Position numbers and translations under genes: made by a program. From Natronomonas pharaonis DSM 2160 (lineage in GTDB: Archaea; Halobacteriota; Halobacteria; Halobacteriales; Haloarculaceae): DNA of 64,000 nt. The notes under the pieces were generated by a model that ran no database searches, was not told where the DNA came from, and saw only the letters and a program-made list of their open reading frames with translations. Position 1 is the first letter of the stretch. Every line of letters begins with the position of its first letter. Shown one piece after another: positions 1 through 8,305 of this stretch. The stretch is from positions 1,736,001 to 1,800,000 of the forward strand of contig NC_007426.1 of NCBI RefSeq assembly GCF_000026045.1, in the 5' to 3' direction.

Positions 1-20
1 CCCCATCCTGAAGTGAATCG

Positions 21-41
21 CCTCGGGGTCAAGCCCCGAGG
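21..41. repeat. Right-end hairpin of TnpB element copy 1
   Basis: CCTCGGGG, spacer TCAAG, CCCCGAGG: a perfect 8-bp stem directly beyond the 3' end of tnpB. In IS200/IS605 elements such subterminal hairpins are bound as single strands, and the right-end region forms the 3' part of the TnpB guide RNA. Copy 2 has the same loop with different stem bases. Confidence 0.8.
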
Positions 42-1270
42 CTTCCCGTTTCCACGACGTGACTTGCAGACACACACTGAAATTCAGGTGTGTCCGTAGC
101 GGTCACAGTCTCCACGGGCGTGTCTTCGGGCCATCCCAGCCCTAGTTCAGAAAAGCCTCTCTGCAACACGTTCATCGCCGCATTCGCGTCTCTGTCCGTT
201 TCGAACCCACACGACGGGCAGGAGTGTTTTCTGACCCAGATGGGTTTCGCCGTCTCCACACCACACGACGCACACTCTTTCGTCGTGCCTCTGGCTTCGA
301 CTTGAACGACGTGGCACCCGTACAGGTCGGCCTTGTATTCGAGGAGGGTGATGAACTGTCGCCACGCCGCGTCCTGCTTGTTGCGGGCGTTGTGCGACTG
401 TTCAAGCATCCCCTTCACGTTCAACTCCTCGACGAATACGGCGGCGTACTCTTTGACGAGCCACGTCGTGATTTTGTGCTGGTAGTCCAGCACCTTCCGC
501 TTGATGTGACGCTTGACCTTGGCGACCTTCAGACGTTGCTTCTCGTAGTTACTCGACCCCCTCTCTTTCCGCGACAACTTGCGCTGTTCACGGCGAAGAC
601 GCTCGTACTCGTCTTCGAGGTCGAGCCAGTCCACGGTCTTGCCATCGCTGGTGTGGATGTAGTTGAGAATGCCAAGGTCGATTCCAACGCTGTTGCTCGC
701 GTCGAGCGAGTCCACCGGGGGTTTCTCGGGCAGGTCAGCGTCGTCAGTTTCGAGTCCGAAGGAGACGAACCACTCCCCAGTCGTCTCCTTCTTGAACGTG
801 ACTTCTTTGATGGTGGCGTGGTCTGGAATCGGTCGGTGGTAACGGATTTTCACCCAACCGATTTTGCTGAAGCGAACGTGAGCATACCTGTCGTGGCCCC
901 TCTTTTCATCGAGGTCGAAACCGGACTGGTTGTACGTCACGCTCCGGTAGTCGGTGGGTGCTTGCCGTTTGAGCCGACCAACGTTGTACCCTTTCTCTTT
1001 CTTTTTGCGAAGGTTCGAGAGGTTCCGGTGGAAGCGTGCAACGGTGGCTTGGGCGGCCTTCGAGTGCAGTTCGCTGAAGACGGGCCACTTGCGTTTCCAC
1101 CCGGGGAGTTTGTTGTTTTGGTCGTACTCACTCGGTTTGTCGTCTTCGGGGGCTTGTTCGTAGTCCCACCGGATGTGGTTGTAGAGCTGGCGATGAACGT
1201 CGAGATGGCGTTCCAGCCGCTCCGCTACCTCTTGTGTCGGGTAGGCGTGGTAGCGGTGACTGTGTTCCAT
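29..1270 (-). CDS. tnpB: TnpB-family RNA-guided nuclease / IS1341-type transposase
   Basis: 413 aa, full length for the OrfB/TnpB family. The RuvC-like catalytic acids are all present: D198 in GIDLG, E281 in VFVEEL and D361 in TDRDAN. The zinc ribbon is intact, with C333/C336 and C351/C354. TnpB proteins are guide-RNA-directed DNA nucleases, and the RNA comes from the 3' end of the gene plus the right end of the element. No frameshift is visible, so the protein may be active. There is no adjacent tnpA, so transposition would need a transposase in trans. The ATG at 1270 gives a normal family N-terminus. Confidence 0.93.
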   Translation of the reverse strand: MEHSHRYHAYPTQEVAERLERHLDVHRQLYNHIRWDYEQAPEDDKPSEYDQNNKLPGWKRKWPVFSELHSKAAQATVARFHRNLSNLRKKKEKGYNVGRLKRQAPTDYRSVTYNQSGFDLDEKRGHDRYAHVRFSKIGWVKIRYHRPIPDHATIKEVTFKKETTGEWFVSFGLETDDADLPEKPPVDSLDASNSVGIDLGILNYIHTSDGKTVDWLDLEDEYERLRREQRKLSRKERGSSNYEKQRLKVAKVKRHIKRKVLDYQHKITTWLVKEYAAVFVEELNVKGMLEQSHNARNKQDAAWRQFITLLEYKADLYGCHVVQVEARGTTKECASCGVETAKPIWVRKHSCPSCGFETDRDANAAMNVLQRGFSELGLGWPEDTPVETVTATDTPEFQCVSASHVVETGSLGA

Positions 1271-1332
1271 CGCTATCTCTTGATTATGGATGTGTTAACT
1301 TAATGGTTTGTATCACGAGTTGTCGGCTTCAT

Positions 1333-1353
1333 CCCCGAGGTCAAGCCTCGGGG
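1333..1353. repeat. Left-end hairpin of TnpB element copy 1
   Basis: CCCCGAGG, spacer TCAAG, CCTCGGGG: a perfect 8-bp stem with the same loop as the right end but the stem arms in the opposite order. It lies about 60 bp upstream of the tnpB start on the minus strand. Confidence 0.8.
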
Positions 1354-1370
1354 TATTCGCCTTGTCCGCT

Positions 1371-2312
1371 GATAAAGCGACAAACGTACGGGAACGGCTG
1401 GTCCGAGAGGAACAGCCCGTCGTTACTGACCCAGTCTGCAAAATGCGAATGAACAGGGAAAACGCCATCACCACCGACTACAAGCAAGAGACCGTTCACT
1501 TTTGCTCCGAACAGTGTCGGTCGCTCTTTGAGCAGAATCCGGACGCACACACAACCTCGTGGAAAGAAAAGATCACGTCGTGGAACGGCTGGGTGGAAGC
1601 GGCAAACCAGACACGGCGCGATGCCAAAATGCTCGGCAAGCCGCTTCTCGCCGGGTTCGTTATCGCCGGCTTCGCCGCCGCAGTAATTCCGGACTGGGCG
1701 TGGGAGGTTTTCTTCGGGGCCGGCGGCGAAGGCTTTACCGCGGTACTGTACAGCAGCGCAGTCGGGCCGCTCGTGTCGCTTGTGGCGTTCGTCGGGTCGA
1801 TGGGGAACATCCCGCTGGCGGCGGTCCTGTGGGGCTCGGGGTTCCTGTTTGCGGGCGTTATCGCGTACATCTACGCGGACCTCATCGTTCCCCAACTCAT
1901 TCTCCTCTACCGCCAGATCTTCGGGACGACGATCGGGAACCGGCTGACGATTATTCTCTATCTTTCGATGGCAACAGCCGGATTCATCGTCTACTACCTG
2001 TTTGCCGCTCTGGGTTTGATCCCGGACGCCGCCGTAGCCGACCCCGGAGCGGGGCTTGCTGTGGCCGGAGTCGACGTGGTCGTAGTTATGAACGCGCTCT
2101 TTCTGCTCATTGCAGTTGGGTTCGTCTGGCTAGTTGTGCGGGGACGCAGGGACGCCCCCGGCGACCGGACTGTCAACGACCCTGTCACTGGTGGAGAGTT
2201 GACTGTAAAGAACGCTGACTACTGTACGGTCTACGATGAGTCAATCTACTACTTCGAGAGTGACGAATCGCGCGAACGGTTCAAGCAATCGCCGGAGTCG
2301 TATCTGAAGTAG
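1371..2312 (+). pseudogene. YHS-domain heavy-metal permease, C-terminal part, interrupted by the TnpB element
   Basis: The reading frame is open from the element boundary and, after in silico excision, continues left through bases 1-12 (PHPE). It encodes a YHS domain starting DPVCKM with a later FCSEQC, about five membrane segments of the permease type (ArsP/DUF318-like C-terminal half, with motifs such as VAFVGSMGNIPLAAVLW), and a second degenerate YHS segment at the C-terminus (NDPVTGGE, YYFES). The first YHS motif begins too close to the element for any native start to lie between them, so the N-terminal membrane half should lie left of the window. An open frame from a GTG at 1308 exists only because the element end is read through. 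Related permeases are linked to metal or metalloid export; the substrate is unknown. Confidence 0.65.
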
Positions 2313-2457
2313 GAGCGCCTGCTTCGCGACAGCTTACACTCGGGGAATCTTCGCTCGTCGGGCCTTCCAATCAGTTTCAAAAGCCAGGGGGGAACTATCG
2401 ACGGATCGGGCCTGGTGTCGGTGCCGTCGACCTGTCGGCGTGGATACGCTGGGTTTC

Positions 2458-2856
2458 TCAGATATGCTCAAGAAGCTCGATTCGTACGCCTGCAGGGTCG
2501 GTAACGAACGCGATTTTCAGGTCGCCGAAGACTGACGGCTCCATGATGAACTCAACGCCCGAGGCCGCAAGGTCCGCACAGGCCGCTTCAACATCGTCAA
2601 CGACATAGCCGAAGTGGAGAAATCCGGTCGGACGTTCGTCAACGAGGCCAGCCGCTTCATACGGCGCCCGGTCGAAAAGATACACCCGCTTGTCGGCGAC
2701 CGCCACTGCGACGTGGTTGACTGCTGTCGCTCCGTCCCCATCGTCTGCATGGCCCCGTTCGATGAGTTCTGCATCGAAATGCTGACGGTAGAATGCAAGC
2801 CCCTCATCGACATCGTCTACTTTGAGCGCGATATGAAAGAACGATTCCGGTGTCAT
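2458..2856 (-). CDS. VOC (glyoxalase/bleomycin-resistance fold) family protein
   Basis: About 132 aa, the usual length of a single-chain vicinal-oxygen-chelate protein made of two beta-alpha-beta-beta-beta modules. Candidate metal ligands are the His in FHIALKVDD near the N-terminus, the His in VNHVAVAV or GFLHFG in the middle, and the Glu in IELLEHI at the C-terminus. Members include lactoylglutathione lyases, ring-cleaving dioxygenases and resistance proteins, and nothing here fixes the substrate. I prefer the start at 2856 (MTPESF); a start at 2865 adds three residues. The gene is transcribed alone. Confidence 0.85.
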   Translation of the reverse strand: MTPESFFHIALKVDDVDEGLAFYRQHFDAELIERGHADDGDGATAVNHVAVAVADKRVYLFDRAPYEAAGLVDERPTGFLHFGYVVDDVEAACADLAASGVEFIMEPSVFGDLKIAFVTDPAGVRIELLEHI

Positions 2857-3058
2857 AGACCACATATCGGGCGGTGGACCGTTATATCCTCGGCAGACTC
2901 AGCTGGATTGTGCAGGTTCCTACGGCTCAGTGTGGTCTCATTTGCCGCGTGTTTCGGAGCGAACGGTTTATGACTCGTCGAAAGGAGTTCCATAACGTCA
3001 GACGAACAGGTCTGCCGGCACCGTGTCGTGGTGACGACGATATACATTCGCCCCAATA

Positions 3059-3463
3059 ATGACGAATGACCCCGATGATATCTTCGAGGTTCTTTCGAGC
3101 GATGTAAGCCGAGAGATTTTGGCAGCGGCGAGTGTAGGGCCGGTATCCGCCCAGGAACTGGAGAACGTATGTGATGCATCTCTCCCGACAATCTATCGCC
3201 GCCTTGAGATGCTCCAGCGCTACGACTTCATCTCGGAAGAGCAAGCCGTGGACCCGGACGGCGGCCAGTACAAGCAGTACTCGACCGATCTGAAAGAGAT
3301 CACCATAGTCATCGAGGATGGAGGATACGATGTGGACATTCGAGTTCGAAAAGACACCGTGGATAAGTTCGGAGAACTGTTTCGTGACCTCAGAGAGGGA
3401 CACCGTGAGTCGGATGCGTCCGGCCCATCCGAATCCGGTTCATCGACGGAGGACACAGAATGA
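3059..3463 (+). CDS. Winged-helix (ArsR-like) transcriptional regulator
   Basis: 134 aa. The N-terminal 75 residues form an ArsR-like winged helix: DIFEVLSSDVSREILAAA, a recognition region ASLPTIYRRLEMLQRYDF, then a wing. The C-terminus is acidic and low-complexity (SDASGPSESGSSTEDTE). The stop overlaps the start of the next gene by four bases (ATGA), so the two are probably co-translated. Pairing of such a regulator with a small three-helix membrane protein recurs in haloarchaea, which suggests that the membrane partner modulates it or is its target. The effector is not evident. Confidence 0.85.
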   Translation: MTNDPDDIFEVLSSDVSREILAAASVGPVSAQELENVCDASLPTIYRRLEMLQRYDFISEEQAVDPDGGQYKQYSTDLKEITIVIEDGGYDVDIRVRKDTVDKFGELFRDLREGHRESDASGPSESGSSTEDTE

Positions 3464-3762
3464 TTGACGTCGAGGTCTGGATGTTCGTCGCCAGCAACCT
3501 ACTCGTGTTCGCTGTCGGTGGCACGCTGACCGTTCTCAGCTACAGAGCACAGCGACGTTTTGAGCAGACGAGCCTCCGATACACCACCCTCGGATTCGCA
3601 CTCATCACCGTGAGTACGGTTGTCGAGGCCTTTTATGCGCCGGGAATGATTAATACAGGACCACTGACTGATAGTCAACTGCTCGTTCTCTACACCGTCG
3701 AATCCGGATTAATCGGGCTTGGGCTAGCTAGTGTTGCGTACTCGGTCCTGCAGTACGAGTGA
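3460..3762 (+). CDS. Small membrane protein paired with the winged-helix regulator (DUF7521-like)
   Basis: 100 aa with three hydrophobic segments, roughly residues 5-25, 43-63 and 75-96. A basic stretch (YRAQRRFEQ) sits between the first two, so the N-terminus is probably outside. The family is haloarchaeal and uncharacterised; DUF7521 is my recollection of the family name. Translational overlap with the upstream regulator (ATGA at 3460) indicates a shared role, possibly a membrane sensor or a regulated target. Confidence 0.8.
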   Translation: MIDVEVWMFVASNLLVFAVGGTLTVLSYRAQRRFEQTSLRYTTLGFALITVSTVVEAFYAPGMINTGPLTDSQLLVLYTVESGLIGLGLASVAYSVLQYE

Positions 3763-3770
3763 TAGAAGAT

Positions 3771-3784
3771 TGCTTATATATAGG
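3771..3784 (+). promoter_or_regulatory. TATA-like element upstream of the UspA/antiporter cluster
   Basis: TGCTTATATATAGG is a strong archaeal TATA-box match in the 189-bp gap before the uspA-like gene. Transcription would begin about 25 bp downstream, near 3810, giving a leader of roughly 140 nt. That is long for a haloarchaeal mRNA. No clear structure was found in the leader. Confidence 0.5.
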
Positions 3785-3951
3785 CCCGAAATATTCTCTC
3801 AAATCGCTTTTTCTCAGCGCCTGAAAACGCCACTTGACTACTAAAACGTCTAAACCGCTCGATTTCACCGGGTTCCGAGTCCTGTTATACGCCCCGTGAA
3901 GCTCGATGGAAGACTGACGTGTCGTCTCCTCGTAGGATGACTGTACCTGTG

Positions 3952-4407
3952 ATGGAACGCGTGTTGCTACCGACGGACGGGAGCGACTGTGCGGAAACAG
4001 CTGCTGGACTCGCGAGTAGAATCGCAAGCGACTACGACGCAACGCTACACGTCTTGCATATCAGTGAAACGGTCCCCGGGAAGGTCGATGGGCCACCTAT
4101 ACTCGACGCTGACCTCGAAGCGACCGACTGTGAAGCAATACAGCGGATTCACCAGCAGGCACGCGGGTACGGCGCCGAGGATATCGAGGCGGCGATTTCG
4201 TCCGGCTATCCCTTCAGGGAGATTGTTCGGTATGTTGAGCTGCGGGACATCGACATCGTTGTGATGGGGAGCCACGACCGCACGGGGCTCGGGAGAGTGC
4301 TAAACCGAAGCACGACCAAGAACGTCATTCGCCGTTCCCCCGCTCCTGTACTGACAGTTCCGCAGTCCACCGAGGAGTCAGCGATGCTCCCGATTCCGGA
4401 ACAGTAG
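3952..4407 (+). CDS. Universal stress protein (UspA family)
   Basis: The start ATG at 3952 gives MERVLLPTDGSDCAETA, the classic Usp N-terminus; an in-frame ATG 33 bases upstream would add an unusual extension. The protein is about 151 aa with one Usp alpha/beta domain. The ATP-binding signature is present near the C-terminus: GSHDRTGLGRVLNRSTT, fitting G-x2-G-x9-G-S/T loosely. It is ten bases upstream of a CPA2 antiporter, and a second antiporter follows. Usp domains commonly bind ATP or cyclic nucleotides and are often linked to ion transporters, so a role in controlling these antiporters is a reasonable inference. Confidence 0.92.
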   Translation: MERVLLPTDGSDCAETAAGLASRIASDYDATLHVLHISETVPGKVDGPPILDADLEATDCEAIQRIHQQARGYGAEDIEAAISSGYPFREIVRYVELRDIDIVVMGSHDRTGLGRVLNRSTTKNVIRRSPAPVLTVPQSTEESAMLPIPEQ

Positions 4408-4416
4408 CGTCTCCGA

Positions 4417-6219
4417 ATGCCCGAACAACAGCTTGCCGACCTCTCTCAAGAGGTCGCCGCCTCAGGCGACAGTATCGCCTTCGCGGCTGACTTCGCTGTT
4501 ATCGTCGTCGTCGCCACGGTCATCGGGTTGCTCGCGCGGCAGCTCGGCCAGCCCACTATCGTCGCCTACATTCTTACTGGCGTCGTTCTCGGTCCTGTCG
4601 CGTTAGATGTCGTCACCCAGGAGGGGTTGGTTGACGTGATGGCGGAGTTGGGGCTCGGATTTCTCCTGTTCCTTCTGGGCCTCAAGATGCGGTTCGACGA
4701 TATCCGCGAAATACTGGCGCCGATTACGAACGTGGCTATCGGGCAGACGGTGCTTCAGACTGCGCTGGCGTTTCTTGTCGCGCTGCTGCTTGGGTTTGCC
4801 ACCGACGAGATTCTGGTTATCGCGTTGGCGACTGTCTTCGGTGCAACGCCGGTCATCGTCAAGGTGCTCACTGATAAGGACGAGATTACGACACTGCCGG
4901 GCAAAATCGATGTCGGCGTCCTCATCGTGCAGGACATCTATCTCGTCGTCGTCCTCGCGCTGTTCGGTGCCGAACAACTCGGTGACGCCGGAGAGATTGC
5001 GACGACGCTCGGCGTCATCTTCGTGATGATGAGCTTCATCGGGCTGTTCTCGCTCGCGTCGTCCCGGTACCTTCTGCCCCACCTGTTCGAACGGATCGCC
5101 AACAACAAAGACGTCTTTCTCATCGTCGCAATCGCGTGGGCGTTCCTCTTTATCGCAATCGCCGAGGGGTTCGACCTTTCAGTTGAGGTCGGAGCGTTCC
5201 TTGCCGGCCTCAGCCTCGCTCAGCTTCCGTATAGTAAGGAGCTTCAGGACCGCATCACGCCGATCACCGATTTCTTCATTCTCGTCTTCTTCGCCTCGAT
5301 TGGGCTTCAAATCGAAAGCGTTGGCAGCCTGCTCACACACTGGCAAGAGGCGCTCATCGCGTCGGTCGTGCTGATGGTCGGGAACTTCTGGATTATGTTC
5401 TACCTCATCGACCGGGAAGGATTCGGTCCCGAGACATCCTTCCTCGGCTCGATTAACATGGTACAAGTCAGCGAATTCTCGCTCGTCGTCGGCGCACTCG
5501 CGTTCCAGCAGGGGTATATCGGCGCTGACGTACTTGGATACCTGACCCTGATGGCGCTGCTGACGATGACTGCCTCCACGTATATCATCCTCTACAACCA
5601 CGCTATCTACGAACGCGTTGCGCCGTGGATTCGGCGCATCTCGTCTGGCGACGGTATCGACGAGGGGCTCCCCGAGTACGAGAACCACGCGGTCGCAATC
5701 GGGTACGACGAGGTAACCGAGAAAGCACTCCCGGTGCTCGACGAGGCATTCGAGGAGGTCGTCATCATCGACAGGAACACAGAACACATCGCGGAAATAC
5801 GTGAAGCCGGCGAGTACGAGTCGATATTCGGCGACTTCCGACACAAGGAAGTCAGGAAAGCATCGAATCTCAAGGAGGCAGAGTTCGTGTTGAGTTCGAG
5901 CGTCCAGCGTGAAATCAACGAAGCGCTGCTGCAGGAGACGGCAGACGACACCCCCGTTTTCGTCGAAGCCGAGCGCATTGCGGACGCACATCGCCTCTAC
6001 GAGGCGGGAGCGTCGTACGTGGTGATGCCGCCTCATCTGGCAGCCGAAAAGCTGGGCGAGTATCTCGAACTGTATCTCACCGACCAAAGCGTGTTCCACA
6101 CACGAATACAGGACGACATCGAACAGATTCGACGGCGCGCGAGTCAGGCAACCACCCGGAGGCGGATGGCATCAGACACGGGGGTCGACCTGCGAACGTC
6201 GGGAGGTGACGATGACTGA
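4417..6219 (+). CDS. CPA2 family K+/H+ or Na+/H+ antiporter with TrkA-N-type domain (first of tandem pair)
   Basis: 600 aa. Residues about 25-395 form a Kef-type exchanger domain with 11-13 membrane segments; GATPVIVKVL and SVEVGAFLAGLSLAQLPY match the conserved helix-4/5 and helix-9 regions. Residues about 425-545 resemble an RCK/TrkA-N domain. Its dinucleotide loop is degenerate (IGYDEVTEK in place of G-x-G-x-x-G), so NAD(H) binding is doubtful. The C-terminal 40 residues are polar. The gene overlaps the second antiporter. Such exchangers extrude K+ or Na+ for protons; the transported ion cannot be read from the sequence. Confidence 0.9.
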   Translation: MPEQQLADLSQEVAASGDSIAFAADFAVIVVVATVIGLLARQLGQPTIVAYILTGVVLGPVALDVVTQEGLVDVMAELGLGFLLFLLGLKMRFDDIREILAPITNVAIGQTVLQTALAFLVALLLGFATDEILVIALATVFGATPVIVKVLTDKDEITTLPGKIDVGVLIVQDIYLVVVLALFGAEQLGDAGEIATTLGVIFVMMSFIGLFSLASSRYLLPHLFERIANNKDVFLIVAIAWAFLFIAIAEGFDLSVEVGAFLAGLSLAQLPYSKELQDRITPITDFFILVFFASIGLQIESVGSLLTHWQEALIASVVLMVGNFWIMFYLIDREGFGPETSFLGSINMVQVSEFSLVVGALAFQQGYIGADVLGYLTLMALLTMTASTYIILYNHAIYERVAPWIRRISSGDGIDEGLPEYENHAVAIGYDEVTEKALPVLDEAFEEVVIIDRNTEHIAEIREAGEYESIFGDFRHKEVRKASNLKEAEFVLSSSVQREINEALLQETADDTPVFVEAERIADAHRLYEAGASYVVMPPHLAAEKLGEYLELYLTDQSVFHTRIQDDIEQIRRRASQATTRRRMASDTGVDLRTSGGDDD

Positions 6220-7942
6220 CGCTGTCCTCACGCTGGCGGCTGTCTTTATCGCCGCGGGTGCGCTGTCGCTGTTGGCAAATCACTTCGAATACCCGGTCGT
6301 CCCCGCGTACATCGTCGCCGGACTCCTTGCAGGGACGTTCATCGCTCCGTCCGATGTTTTTGAACTCGCTCAGTGGGGAATCGCCTTCCTCGTGTTCGTG
6401 TTCGGAATCCGCGTCGACCTGAGCGATATCCGCTCGGTACTTCGGGACGCTGAGGTCGCCGCCCTTACGCAGTTGTTGGTTGTCGGCGTCGTCGCGACCG
6501 GCGTCGGGTACGGATTGAGCCTGTCGTTCGGCTTCGACCACCCGATTCGGAACGCCATCTATTTCGCGGCGGCAGCGACGTTTAGCTCGACAGTCGTTGG
6601 TTCGGGAGTGCTTGCAGCGGGGACGCAAAACAACCTCGTATACGGGCGGCTGGCGTCGTCGATTCACTTTTTCGACGACATCGTTGCCATCGGCCTTGTG
6701 TTGGTACTCTCGGCGGATGCGCTGACCGACCCCCAGGCAGTCACCTCGAATATCGGGTACGGTGTGGTGCTTTTGGTCGCCGGGCTGGTGTTCTACCGCT
6801 ACGGCTTCCCACGGCTCGTCCGTGCCGCAGACGGCTCCGACGAACTCGTGTTGATGGGGAGTATCTCGATTCTCATCGCGTTTATCGCCGCAGCGGAGCT
6901 GGCTGGCATCTCGATAGTCGTTGGAGCGTTCGCGGCGGGGCTGGCGATTCAAGACGAAGGCGGTGAGGCCCTCGACGTTCGCAATGGAATCGACTCGATC
7001 AAGGATTTCTTCGCGGCCATCTTCTTCGTCACTATCGGTGCGCTTGTGCAGTTTCCGACAATTGAAATCGTCGTGTTGACAGCTGTGCTGGTTGCCCTTG
7101 TACTGCTCGTCAACCCAGCTGTGCATACGGCCGCATTCCTCTATGAGGGCTACGACGCGAGGACGTCGTTTTTCGCCAGTTCGACGTTGGCACAGACGAG
7201 CGAGTTCGCGTTGATTATCGCCATACACGCGTGGTTGCTCGGGACGATCGCCCCGAGTCTATTCGATGCGATTATTCTGACGGCAGCGATAACGATGGTT
7301 GTCGCAACCGTCGTCCGTCGCTTTCAGGGCCAGCTCTATACGAGCATCGTCGCCCGTCTGGTTGAGGGACAGCAGACCCGACAGGTCGACAAACATAGCT
7401 CTGTCGACGACGGACTCGAAGACCACGTTGTAATCGTCGGCCATGGTCGCCAAGGGCGGCGGGTCGTAGAGCAGCTTGAAACACTCGGTGAGGACTACGT
7501 GGTCGTCGAAAACGACCCCGCCAAACGAAGGGGTCTCAAGACGGACTGTAAAAACCACGTGTTCGGGGACGCGATGGCGACGTATCCGATGGCGAAGGCC
7601 CGCCTCCCGGAAGCAAAGCTGCTCGTCTCGACGGTCGATTACGAGCCGCTTTCGAGGTCGCTGCTTTTGCGCTCCACGGAGGCGGACATCATCGTTCGAT
7701 CCGAGTCGGCAGTCGAAGCGCGAACACTGTTAGATGCCGGAGCGATGTTTGTCACCCACTCGAATATACTGGCCGCAGACCGGCTGGTCGAAAGCATCGA
7801 GCAAGTCATCCAGGGAGGCCAAGGCAGCGACACGCCGCGAACAGAACACCGCAGCCGCTTGCCGTCCCGACAGACGGCCAGAGGTGGCCGCCGGACGCCT
7901 ACTGAGGGATGGGGCCATCAAGAGACTCGTGAACGGCAATGA
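6212..7942 (+). CDS. CPA2 family cation/proton antiporter with TrkA-N domain (second of tandem pair)
   Basis: I place the start at ATG 6212 because GGAGGT lies at 6203-6208; GTG 6206 is the alternative. The membrane exchanger domain covers about residues 5-375, with FSSTVVGSGVLAAG in the conserved helix-5 region. It is followed by a well-formed TrkA-N domain with HGRQGRR, a good Rossmann loop, at about residue 414. Unlike its upstream partner the nucleotide loop is intact. The two antiporters overlap by eight bases, so a heteromeric complex or a shared regulatory unit is likely. The C-terminal 45 residues are basic and low-complexity. Confidence 0.9.
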   Translation: MTDAVLTLAAVFIAAGALSLLANHFEYPVVPAYIVAGLLAGTFIAPSDVFELAQWGIAFLVFVFGIRVDLSDIRSVLRDAEVAALTQLLVVGVVATGVGYGLSLSFGFDHPIRNAIYFAAAATFSSTVVGSGVLAAGTQNNLVYGRLASSIHFFDDIVAIGLVLVLSADALTDPQAVTSNIGYGVVLLVAGLVFYRYGFPRLVRAADGSDELVLMGSISILIAFIAAAELAGISIVVGAFAAGLAIQDEGGEALDVRNGIDSIKDFFAAIFFVTIGALVQFPTIEIVVLTAVLVALVLLVNPAVHTAAFLYEGYDARTSFFASSTLAQTSEFALIIAIHAWLLGTIAPSLFDAIILTAAITMVVATVVRRFQGQLYTSIVARLVEGQQTRQVDKHSSVDDGLEDHVVIVGHGRQGRRVVEQLETLGEDYVVVENDPAKRRGLKTDCKNHVFGDAMATYPMAKARLPEAKLLVSTVDYEPLSRSLLLRSTEADIIVRSESAVEARTLLDAGAMFVTHSNILAADRLVESIEQVIQGGQGSDTPRTEHRSRLPSRQTARGGRRTPTEGWGHQETRERQ

Positions 7943-8096
7943 CCAGCACTAGGCCGAGTACAAACAGGACAGCAGCGGCTGACGACTGAACGGCCATTGC
8001 ATCGGCGAGTCCTAATGCGCCGGCGACGGCTATCGCGACGCCGACGAGGTAAATGCAGAGATTACGAACCGTTTTGATAGCATTCGCTGAGGACAT
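7899..8096 (-). CDS. Small two-helix membrane protein
   Basis: 65 aa from the ATG at 8096 (MSSANAIKTV). Two hydrophobic helices, about residues 10-30 and 36-55, are followed by a short polar tail. Longer upstream extensions give a sequence of poor haloarchaeal character, so I reject them. The 3' end overlaps the convergent antiporter gene by 44 bp. Function is unknown. Confidence 0.65.
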   Translation of the reverse strand: MSSANAIKTVRNLCIYLVGVAIAVAGALGLADAMAVQSSAAAVLFVLGLVLVIAVHESLDGPIPQ

Positions 8097-8305
8097 ATCC
8101 GTGTGTCTCGTACCTGAGACGCCCCACAGTAAAGGCGTTTGGCTCACCGAGGCGTGCCTTGCAGTACGTCCGCTGTCTGCGACGAGAGAGTGTTTGTGGG
8201 AGAGCCGACCCGCTCCGATTGCCGATACCGTCTTCTGTCTCTCCATCCCTGCAGGCGGACACGGGTGTCGCCAGAGGGAAGTCGCTGTCAAGCGTGGGTG
8301 TATGT

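Larger units (their letters stand above)
13..1370 (-). mobile_element. IS1341-type (TnpB-only) insertion element, copy 1
   Basis: The element holds one tnpB gene and no tnpA. Its ends were set by comparison with the second copy near 55.5-56.9 kb: both share GTGAA next to the right-end hairpin and TCGCCTTGT next to the left-end hairpin. The hairpins are at 21-41 and 1333-1353, each an 8-bp stem around TCAAG. No target duplication is seen, as expected for IS200/IS605 relatives. Removing 13-1370 joins bases 1-12 in frame to the YHS/permease gene on the right, so the element appears to have inserted into that gene. Ends are good to a few bases only. Confidence 0.75.

Noticed and set aside
224-1303. 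Plus-strand 359-codon open frame across tnpB copy 1
   Set aside because: Shadow of tnpB, whose catalytic and zinc residues are complete.
1308-2312. Intact 334-aa YHS permease starting at 1308
   Set aside because: The first 20 or so codons are element left-end DNA, so this start is created by the insertion.
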